Positions 1 through 4,804 of a stretch of DNA of 5,761 bases are shown piece by piece. The stretch's first letter is position 1. Each line of letters opens with the position of its first letter. Origin of the DNA: Solirubrobacteraceae bacterium (lineage in GTDB: Bacteria > Actinomycetota > Thermoleophilia > Solirubrobacterales > Solirubrobacteraceae); NCBI GenBank assembly GCA_030043235.1, contig JASHYF010000096.1:1-5761 (forward strand). Direction: 5' to 3'. Position numbers and translations under genes: made by a program. Under the pieces are notes generated by a model, which did no database searches, was not told the DNA's origin, and worked only from the letters and a program-made list of their open reading frames with translations.

Positions 1-197
1 CGCCCGGGAGTCCGGCCGAGCACGCCGGACTGCGCGCCGAGGATCTCATCGTCGAACTCGGCGGCACGCGCGTGCACGGCGTCGATGACATCCAGCGCCT
101 GATGGTCGCCGACCTCATTGGAGCCCAAGTGGACGTCCTCGTGTTGCGCCGCGGCGAGCCGCTGCGCCTGCCGCTCGTCGCACGCGAGCTCGACTAG
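1..197 (+). CDS. PDZ-domain protein, C-terminal end (HtrA/DegP-like serine protease tail), 5' partial
   Basis: Codons from position 3 to the TAG at 195-197 read through about 64 residues without a stop, and the gene continues off the left edge. The visible part has the second half of a PDZ domain: 'SPAEHAGLRAEDLIVELGG', then 'VHGVDDIQRLM', then the last strand 'VDVLVLRRGEPLRLPLVA'. A-x-x-A-G-L-x-x-x-D-x-I followed by a 'V.G.DD...L' helix is the usual pattern of PDZ domains at the end of trypsin-like HtrA/DegP proteases, where the domain binds peptide C-termini and regulates the protease. The catalytic domain is outside the window, so protease activity is inferred from the domain's most common partner; a PDZ-only protein or another PDZ protease is possible. 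The gene converges on the tRNA-Gly gene, with only about 60 bp between them. Confidence 0.8.
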   Translation, partial: PGSPAEHAGLRAEDLIVELGGTRVHGVDDIQRLMVADLIGAQVDVLVLRRGEPLRLPLVARELD

Positions 198-214
198 TCG
201 CGCCACCGTGACGC

Positions 215-240
215 GCTGGCGGGGGCCGCCGGCTGCCAGC
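215..240. terminator. Possible GC-rich hairpin between convergent PDZ gene and tRNA
   Basis: GCTGGC at 215-220 is the reverse complement of GCCAGC at 235-240, with a 14-nt GC-rich interior that can pair further. It begins 17 bp after the PDZ gene stop and lies about 20 bp past the 3' end of the minus-strand tRNA, where either transcript could use it. No clear U-tract follows on the plus strand; on the minus strand a T4 run lies directly after the tRNA, before the hairpin. In such GC-rich DNA a 6-bp inverted repeat can occur by chance, so the call is weak. Confidence 0.3.
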
Positions 241-259
241 ACTCCCTGCGCCACGCAAA

Positions 260-330
260 AGCGGGCGACGGGAATCGAACCCGCCCTAGAAGCTTGGAAG
301 GCTTCTGTGCAACCACAACACTTCGCCCGC
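260..330 (-). tRNA. tRNA-Gly (anticodon UCC)
   Basis: The minus strand folds into a 71-nt cloverleaf. The acceptor stem GCGGGCG pairs with CGCCCGC. The D stem GTGT pairs with GCAC, with one T.G wobble, around a 7-nt loop containing GG. The anticodon stem GAAGC/GCTTC encloses the loop CTTCCAA, giving anticodon TCC at positions 34-36. The variable loop is 4 nt (TAGG). The T stem GCGGG/CCCGT (one G.T) encloses TTCGATT. The discriminator base is T73, as expected for bacterial tRNA-Gly. CCA is not encoded; a T run follows instead. It reads glycine codons GGA and, by wobble, GGG. Oddities: positions 8, 14 and 21 are A, T and T rather than the usual T, A and A, and position 48 is G opposite G15 (see findings). 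It lies 40 bp downstream of the SDR remnant on the same strand, with no convincing promoter of its own. Confidence 0.93.
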
Positions 331-370
331 ACGGCACGCACGCACCTCGCGCACAGGCCGGCGCTCAATC

Positions 371-1245
371 CTACCGCCGCTCCTCCACCGGCACCTCCCC
401 CGACTCGTCCGCCAGTCCCGGCGGCGGCCACGGACCACGCCAGTTGTCGCGAGCGCCGTCCAGCGTGATCGTCGTGCCGCTGAACGCCCGTCCGAGCGAC
501 GAGGCGAGCAGCGCGATCAGCCACGCGTGCTCCGCCTCCGTGCCCAGCCGCTGCAGCGACACGGTGCGCGAGGCGCCCGCGCGCACGCTCGCCGGGTGCT
601 TCTCGAGCACCTGCGTGTCAAAATGGCCCGCCGCCACGGCCGTAACCGCGACCCCAGCCCGCGCCCAGCGGCGGGCGAGCTCGCGCGTGAGCGCCTCCGC
701 GGCCGCGCGTGCCGCGCCCGAGTGGGCCATGCCGGGCATGCCGTGATGCGGAGACAGCGTCCCGTTCACCACCGTGCCCCCTCCCGCCTGCTCCAGCGCA
801 AGCTCGAATGCCGCCTCCGCCATGTTCAGCAGGCCGTCCACGTTCAACCGCCACACCGCCCGCCACCCCTTCGCCCCGATCAGCTCGGCCGGGCCAAAGA
901 ACTGCCCGCCCGCGTTGTTCACCAGCACGTCAAGCCGCCCCGCGCGCTCGAGCACCGTCTCCACCAGCCGCCGCGCGTGTGCGCGTTCGCACACGTCGCC
1001 GGCCACCCGGTCGGCCTCGCCCGCCGGCCACCCGGTCGGCCTCGCCCGCCAGCTCGCGGATCTCGCCCGCCGCCTGCTCCAGAAGCTGCGCGCGCCGCCC
1101 CACGATCGTCACGCGCGCTCCGCAGCGCGCCAGCTCCATCGCGCTCGCCCTGCCCAGACCCGTGCCCCGCCCGTCACCGGCGCCACGCTGCCGCCTAGAG
1201 CAGCCCGGGGGCAAACACCTCCGACTGCTCGCGCGCGCCCGTCAT
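371..1245 (-). pseudogene. Short-chain dehydrogenase/reductase (SDR), disrupted by several frameshifts
   Basis: Pieced together across frames, the minus strand encodes a full-length classical SDR of about 280 residues. The pieces are a start region 'MTGAREQSEVFAPGLL' (ATG at 1243-1245), then 'GGSVAPVTG' in a second frame, then 'GTGLGRASAMELARCGARV' and 'TIVGRRAQLLEQAAGEI' in a third, and finally an open 211-codon stretch (371-1006) with 'RLDVLVNNAGG', 'LNVDGLLN', 'AHSGAARAA' and a C-terminal 'SGTTITLDGARDNWRGPWPP...EVPVEERR'. These are the NAD(P)-binding TGxxxGxG site, the NNAG motif and the substrate half. Lesions: a TAG at 1195-1197 with a 1-nt (or equivalent) frame change; a missing base near the C4 run at 1165-1168; and a 25-bp tandem duplication at 997-1050. 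The usual YxxxK is replaced by H-x-x-x-x-R, resembling 2,4-dienoyl-CoA-reductase-like SDRs, so reduction of an acyl-CoA is only a guess. Neighbouring genes are intact, which favours real decay, but sequencing or assembly error is not excluded. GTG 1006 would give only a fragment lacking the cofactor site. Confidence 0.75.
997..1050. repeat. 25-bp tandem duplication (2.2 copies) inside the SDR gene
   Basis: Bases 997-1025 are identical to 1022-1050, a perfect 29-base match at a period of 25. Because 25 is not a multiple of three, the extra copy shifts the reading frame. Taking out one copy joins the upstream reading '...RELAGEADRVAG' directly to 'DVCERAHARRL', which is ordinary SDR sequence at this place in the fold (end of the second alpha/beta unit). 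This shows that one copy is the ancestral state and the second is an insertion. Replication slippage is the likely origin; an assembly artefact is the alternative. Confidence 0.93.
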
Positions 1246-1322
1246 CGCCGAGCGATCATAGGCGTCGCCGCCGCGCCCGCCGGCCGTACTGTCCGTCCCC
1301 GAACGCGACTAGGGTTACCGGT
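1246..1322. promoter_or_regulatory. Divergent spacer between SDR remnant and small membrane protein gene, with RBS for the latter
   Basis: This 77-bp gap is the only place for promoters of both outward-facing transcripts. AGGG at 1311-1314 lies 8 nt before the GTG at 1323 and is a reasonable Shine-Dalgarno element, which decides that start. The overlapping hexamer TAGGGT (1310-1315) fits the loose actinobacterial TAnnnT -10 pattern, but no convincing -35 box is seen. If it were the -10, the transcript would be nearly leaderless and the AGGG would not be in the mRNA. The two readings exclude each other. No palindromic operator is evident. Confidence 0.3.
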
Positions 1323-1712
1323 GTGTCGTCGCAGCGGCCGCCGGTCTTCGTCCTCGGGCTCACCCTGGGGGACTACCTGCTGTGGAACTGGTCGCTGGGC
1401 GGCAGCCACGACGCGCTCGCGCTCGTCTCCGGGCTCACCCTGCCGCCGCTGGCCGTCGCGTGCCTGTGGCTGCTCGCGCTGAACCTCACCCGCATCATCG
1501 CGCGCTCAACCAAGCTGCCAAGTCGGATCGTCCGCTCTGCCGCGTTCCCGCGCCGGCGTGCGCGGCGCCCGGGGCGCTCACGTGCTTTGGCCCGTCTGAG
1601 CGTGCGCAAGCATCCGCCGGCGCGAGCCGCCGCAACCAACATCACCCGGGGGGATCCTCCAAGCTCGAACGCGCCGGCCGGCGGCCGGTCCTCGAGCAAG
1701 ATCGCAGCGTGA
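1323..1712 (+). CDS. Small integral membrane protein with two predicted helices and a basic tail
   Basis: GTG at 1323 (RBS AGGG 8 nt upstream) opens a 129-residue protein ending at TGA 1710-1712. After a short polar start it shows two hydrophobic segments: about residues 8-25, containing 'GLTLGDYLLWNW', and about residues 31-58, containing 'SGLTLPPLAVACLWLLALN'. They are separated by the short polar turn 'GGSHD'. The remaining 70 residues are Arg-rich, low in hydrophobics and end in 'SSSKIAA', which looks like a disordered cytoplasmic tail and would place both termini in the cytoplasm by the positive-inside rule. I do not recognise a named family. Its stop lies 15 bp before the start of the PQQ-like propeller gene, so the two are probably co-transcribed, and a role beside that exported protein is possible but unproven. 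Codon use in the tail is less GC-biased at third positions than in the helices. An alternative is that only the helical part is conserved. Confidence 0.7.
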   Translation: MSSQRPPVFVLGLTLGDYLLWNWSLGGSHDALALVSGLTLPPLAVACLWLLALNLTRIIARSTKLPSRIVRSAAFPRRRARRPGRSRALARLSVRKHPPARAAATNITRGDPPSSNAPAGGRSSSKIAA

Positions 1713-1727
1713 GCTGCGTTCGCGACG

Positions 1728-3008
1728 GTGAGCGAGCACCGCAGGCTGCCACGTCCGCGCTCAGCGCGCGTTCGAGTGGCGCTCGTCACGCTCGTCGTGC
1801 TGCTCGCCGCGGCGGCCCTCGGCGGCTACCTGTACGAGCGCCACCGCACGGGCAGCGTCTATCACCCGCACGCGCGCTTTCTCGCCCAGCCGGCGCCGAA
1901 GCTGCCCGCCCGCGGCCCGAGCCGCTTCTCCTGGCCGCTGTACGGCTACGACAAGGAACACACGCGCTTCTTCCCCGCCTCCGAAGACGTGCACCCGCCG
2001 TTCAGGGGCCTGTGGGTGCACGACAGCGACGCGCTGCTCGAGTTCCCGCCGGTGATCTACGGCGAAAGCATCTTCCAGCTGGCCGACGACGCGGTGCTCA
2101 CGGCGCTCGACAAGCGCACTGGACGCGTGCTGTGGACGCGGCGCCTCGGGCAGCTCTCCGCCTCCTCCCCCGCCGTCACCGTCAACACCGTGTACGTGAC
2201 GATCCTTGCGAGCGGCCACGCCAGCGACCCCGGTCGCGTGATCGCGCTCGACAGCGCCGACGGCGCCGTCCGCTGGTGGCGTGCGCTGCCCGCCCCCAGC
2301 GAGTCATCGCCGCTGATCGACCGCGGCCGCGTGTTCTTCGGCACGCAGGACGGGCTCGTGTACGCGCTCGACGACCGTACGGGCGCCGTCGTCTGGACCT
2401 ATCAGGCCGCCGGGGCCGTCAAGGCGAGCCCCAGCCTGTCCGGCGGCGTGCTCTACTTCGGCGACTACTCGGGGCGCCTGCAGGCCGTGTCCGAGCTCAC
2501 CGGACGCAGGCTGTGGATCAGCGCCTCCGAAGGCGCGCTGCTGGGCAGCGGCACGTTCTACTCCACCGCGGCGGTCGTCTACGGGCGCGTGTTCCTCGGC
2601 AACACCGATGGGCGCATGTACGCCTACGATGCCGCCACCGGAGCGCTCGACTGGGCCGTGCAGACCGGCGACTACGTGTACTCCTCGCCAGCCGTCGCCA
2701 ACGCCCCGGGGCTCGGACCGACCGTGTACTTCGGCTCCTACAACGGCACCTTCTACGCGCTGAACGCCCGCTCCGGCCAGATCGAGTGGAGCTTTCAGCC
2801 CGGCGGATGGATCTCCGGCTCACCCACGATCGTCGGTCGCATCGTGTACTTCGCGGACCTCGGCCTGCACCGCACCTACGGCCTGGGCATCTCCACCGGC
2901 CGCCAGCTGTTCGAGAAGAACACCGGCTCGTTCGATCCTGTCATCAGCGACGGCACCGACATGTACCTCACCGGGGTCACCAGCCTGTACGCGCTCGCGC
3001 CCAGGTAG
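1728..3008 (+). CDS. Membrane-anchored PQQ-type (BamB-like) beta-propeller repeat protein
   Basis: The 426-residue protein starts at GTG 1728 with an Arg-rich N-terminus and a single hydrophobic segment at about residues 16-35 ('VRVALVTLVVLLAAAALGGY'), so it is probably exported and N-terminally anchored. After a linker and a 'SWPLYGYDKEHTRFFPA' segment (68-84), seven or so propeller blades follow. Their repeat signature is G-x-x-x-A-L/Y-D-x-x-T/S-G-x-x-x-W: 'LTALDKRTGRVLW' (124-136), 'VIALDSADGAVRWW' (171-184), 'VYALDDRTGAVVW' (211-223), 'LQAVSELTGRRLW' (251-263), 'MYAYDAATGALDW' (298-309) and 'FYALNARSGQIEW' (342-354), with less regular last blades to 'SLYALAPR'. This is the PQQ_2/BamB-like fold. 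The full set of PQQ-dehydrogenase catalytic residues is not recognisable and no heme motif is present, so it is more likely a structural or binding protein than an enzyme. It follows the small membrane protein gene by 15 bp. No clear RBS precedes the GTG, which would fit translational coupling. Confidence 0.9.
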   Translation: MSEHRRLPRPRSARVRVALVTLVVLLAAAALGGYLYERHRTGSVYHPHARFLAQPAPKLPARGPSRFSWPLYGYDKEHTRFFPASEDVHPPFRGLWVHDSDALLEFPPVIYGESIFQLADDAVLTALDKRTGRVLWTRRLGQLSASSPAVTVNTVYVTILASGHASDPGRVIALDSADGAVRWWRALPAPSESSPLIDRGRVFFGTQDGLVYALDDRTGAVVWTYQAAGAVKASPSLSGGVLYFGDYSGRLQAVSELTGRRLWISASEGALLGSGTFYSTAAVVYGRVFLGNTDGRMYAYDAATGALDWAVQTGDYVYSSPAVANAPGLGPTVYFGSYNGTFYALNARSGQIEWSFQPGGWISGSPTIVGRIVYFADLGLHRTYGLGISTGRQLFEKNTGSFDPVISDGTDMYLTGVTSLYALAPR

Positions 3009-3030
3009 GCGACGCCTCCCACCATCGGCA

Positions 3031-3048
3031 GCCGGCGAAGTGGCCGGC
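3031..3048. terminator. GCCGGC-loop-GCCGGC hairpin after the propeller gene
   Basis: GCCGGC at 3031-3036 is repeated at 3043-3048 around the 6-nt loop GAAGTG. Because GCCGGC is its own reverse complement, the two copies form a perfect 6-bp, all-GC stem. It sits 22 bp after the TAG of the propeller gene, a suitable place for a transcription terminator. No U-tract follows, as is common for terminator hairpins in high-GC actinobacteria. It would fold equally well in the antisense transcript. Confidence 0.5.
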
Positions 3049-3058
3049 GCCGCCGCTA

Positions 3059-3087
3059 GCTAGCCGGAAGTTTTCGCCGCGGCTAGC
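3059..3087. terminator. Inverted repeat overlapping the stop codon of the convergent lipoprotein gene
   Basis: GCTAGCCG at 3059-3066 is the reverse complement of CGGCTAGC at 3080-3087, an 8-bp stem with a 13-nt loop. The right arm contains the TAG stop (3083-3085, read on minus) of the lipoprotein gene. On the minus strand the loop carries an AAAA run, and on the plus strand TTTT. Together with the hairpin at 3031-3048 it forms a compact bidirectional termination zone between the convergent genes. Confidence 0.5.
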
Positions 3088-4783
3088 GCAGCGCGCGCGC
3101 GAGCAGGTTGCGCGTCATCCGCACCACCCGCGGGTCCGGCGCCCGCGGCGCGTCCGGCGAGGCCTGCGGCACGGGTGAGAGCGCGTACATCCAACCGAGC
3201 GTCCCCGTCGCGAACACCAGCGCGCCCGAGGGCGCCGTGTAGAGCGTCGTGTCCGCCGCTTCCCCTCTGACCGGCGAGGGCTCGTCCTCGCTCTGGCACG
3301 GCACCGTGCCGGACCCGATGGTCAGCGTGCCCGCCGGGGCCGCCGCCGTGCGTTCGTCGAGCTCGTAGCCCACGATCCCGGGGATGCTCGTGTCCGCCGT
3401 GATGCCCGTCCCCGCGAACAGCCACCCTGGCTGCAGGCTCGGGGACGGCGTCCAGGAGTAGTAGTCGTAGATAGGAGGACCGCTCACGGGGATTCGGGGC
3501 GTGATGCAGCCGTTGTATGCGCTGCCGGTCAACGGCGCGCCGCCCTGTGGGAACAGGCCTGTCGCGTCGGCCTGATCCGGATCACGTTCCACGAACTCCT
3601 TGTACGCGACGATCCTGTGATCGGGCTCGCCGGCCTGACTGGAGGCGGCGGTGGCCGGCGCGAAGCGCACCCGCCAGGCCATCGTGTCGGAGCTGATGAA
3701 CAGCAGGCTCGTCCCGCGTTCGCGCGCGGCCGCGAACGCGCGCTCGTCACGCTGTGACCAGTACTCGGAGTGCCCCACGTCCATCAGCGCCCGCGGGGCG
3801 GCAGGCCCCAAAACCTGCGCGGGATCGCCGTCGATGGACTCGATCGTGGTGTAGCCAACCGGGTAGCCGTAGCGCTCCAGGAAGCGCACCATGGCCACGT
3901 CGCGGATGAAGAACTGCCCGGCGCCGGTCTGGGTTTCGTACGGGCGGTCGTACGACACTTCCACGCCCTGGGTGGTGCCCGTCACGCCGACCAGCTTGCT
4001 GCCGCCCGGGTACAGGTCGTCACCGCCCCACGCGTTGTACGCCTCGTAGCTGGCCGTTGGTATCTCCACCAGCAGCGGCGGCGGCTTGGCCGCGCGCAGC
4101 ACGAAAAGGCAGTCGCTTTCCGCGCCTGTGGACGCGCGCAGCTTGACGATGTACACGCCGCTGGCAAGCGCGCCGGGGATGGGGAAGCTGAGCGTGGCGT
4201 GCCAGTCGCACTCCGTGAGGCCGGTCGTGTGGCGGTGCGTGCAGGGCGGCTGGGGACGCACCGGCAGCGGCTCGCTCCGCAGCACCAGCCGGCCCCCCAA
4301 CCCGCCGTACCAGCCCATGCGGTACACGCCCACCGTCACCGTGCGCGCGCCCGGCGCCTCCACGTACACGCGCTGCACTTCGCCGGGCGCGATCGCCTGC
4401 TGGGCGACATAGCCGGCGACCGCCCCATGCGCTTCGCCGCCGAGCTCGTAGGAGGGACCGGGGAGCCGCCACGCGGTGGTGCCGCGCGCGCGGTTCTCCG
4501 CGGCGATCGACGGCGGCGCGCCTTGCGTGCGCACCAGCCAGCGGTACGCCGGGGATCCCGCGGTTGCGGAGGACGAGGAGCGCACCGTCGCGGCGGAGGA
4601 GGAGCGCACAGTCGTGGAGGACGAGACGCGCGCGCCGGCAGAGCGCGCTGCAGCGCTCCCCCCCGACCGGCCCCCCGACCGGCCCCCCGAACCGCATCCC
4701 GCCGCCAGCCCGAGGCAGGCGAGGCCGGCGAGCAGCACGCCCGCCGCTCTCACACCCGCCGCTCTCACGCCGGCCCGCGTCAA
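3083..4783 (-). CDS. Secreted lipoprotein with N,N-dimethylformamidase large-subunit-like domain
   Basis: From TTG 4783 the protein has 566 residues. It begins with a signal peptide and lipobox-like 'LAAGC' (Cys30), so it is probably a lipid-anchored surface protein. A Gly/Ser/Arg and Ser/Thr linker follows (31-79). A beta-rich N-domain (about 135-230) contains 'VTVGVYRMGWYGGLGG' and four cysteines or fewer. The large domain (about 238-540) carries 'ASYEAYNAWGGDDLY' (244-258), 'SYDRPYE', 'FFIRD', 'DVGHSEYWS' (335-343), 'SSDTMAWRVRF', 'GSAYNG' and 'GTLGWMYAL' (527-535). This set is typical of the N,N-dimethylformamidase beta-subunit-like family. In the studied dimethylformamidase an unusual mononuclear iron is held by two Tyr and one Glu with a nearby His (from memory). 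His338-x-Glu340 and Tyr246, Tyr249 or Tyr278 are candidates here, so the site may be kept. The substrate is unknown; many relatives are annotated only by domain. It lies about 21 bp downstream of a membrane protein gene on the same strand. The start is uncertain: in-frame GTGs at 4768, 4753 and 4738 are alternatives, and no strong RBS decides. Confidence 0.85.
   Translation of the reverse strand: MTRAGVRAAGVRAAGVLLAGLACLGLAAGCGSGGRSGGRSGGSAAARSAGARVSSSTTVRSSSAATVRSSSSATAGSPAYRWLVRTQGAPPSIAAENRARGTTAWRLPGPSYELGGEAHGAVAGYVAQQAIAPGEVQRVYVEAPGARTVTVGVYRMGWYGGLGGRLVLRSEPLPVRPQPPCTHRHTTGLTECDWHATLSFPIPGALASGVYIVKLRASTGAESDCLFVLRAAKPPPLLVEIPTASYEAYNAWGGDDLYPGGSKLVGVTGTTQGVEVSYDRPYETQTGAGQFFIRDVAMVRFLERYGYPVGYTTIESIDGDPAQVLGPAAPRALMDVGHSEYWSQRDERAFAAARERGTSLLFISSDTMAWRVRFAPATAASSQAGEPDHRIVAYKEFVERDPDQADATGLFPQGGAPLTGSAYNGCITPRIPVSGPPIYDYYSWTPSPSLQPGWLFAGTGITADTSIPGIVGYELDERTAAAPAGTLTIGSGTVPCQSEDEPSPVRGEAADTTLYTAPSGALVFATGTLGWMYALSPVPQASPDAPRAPDPRVVRMTRNLLARALR
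4659..4690. repeat. 12-bp tandem repeat (2.7 copies) coding an RSGG linker
   Basis: A 12-bp unit of a C6 run followed by GACCGG repeats with exact matches across 4659-4690. On the coding (minus) strand each unit encodes Arg-Ser-Gly-Gly, giving 'SGGRSGGRSGG' directly after the lipobox cysteine of the lipoprotein. Changes in copy number would keep the frame and only lengthen or shorten a flexible tether. Confidence 0.9.
4740..4768. repeat. 15-bp tandem repeat in the signal-peptide region of the lipoprotein
   Basis: Bases 4740-4753 recur at 4755-4768 (period 15). On minus they encode two copies of Gly-Val-Arg-Ala-Ala ('GVRAAGVRAA') at the start of the signal peptide. Each copy supplies an in-frame GTG (4768 and 4753), so the repeat duplicates a potential start codon as well as the positively charged n-region. 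Confidence 0.88.
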
Positions 4784-4804
4784 CGCCCGCAGACTACAGC
4801 CTGC

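Noticed and set aside
331..370. A promoter for the tRNA, with TTGAGC as a -35 box on the minus strand
   Set aside because: At the right spacing of 17 the -10 position reads GTGCGT, which does not fit the consensus. The tRNA may be transcribed from farther upstream.
371..1006. Calling the 211-codon SDR frame an intact gene starting at GTG 1006
   Set aside because: It lacks the Rossmann nucleotide-binding start, which is present immediately upstream in other frames and joins it perfectly if one 25-bp copy is removed.
997..1050. CRISPR array or integration-site repeat
   Set aside because: The copies abut with no spacers, only two exist, and no cas, integrase or transposase gene is in the window.
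1160..1200. Programmed ribosomal frameshifting in the SDR gene
   Set aside because: There is no slippery heptamer with a downstream structure that would explain two changes within 30 bp plus a 25-bp duplication, and SDRs are not known for recoding.
1382..3178. A 598-codon open frame on the plus strand overlapping the propeller gene in another frame
   Set aside because: It is Arg/Ala/Pro-rich with no fold pattern, while the other frame encodes clear propeller repeats. It is a by-product of high GC content.
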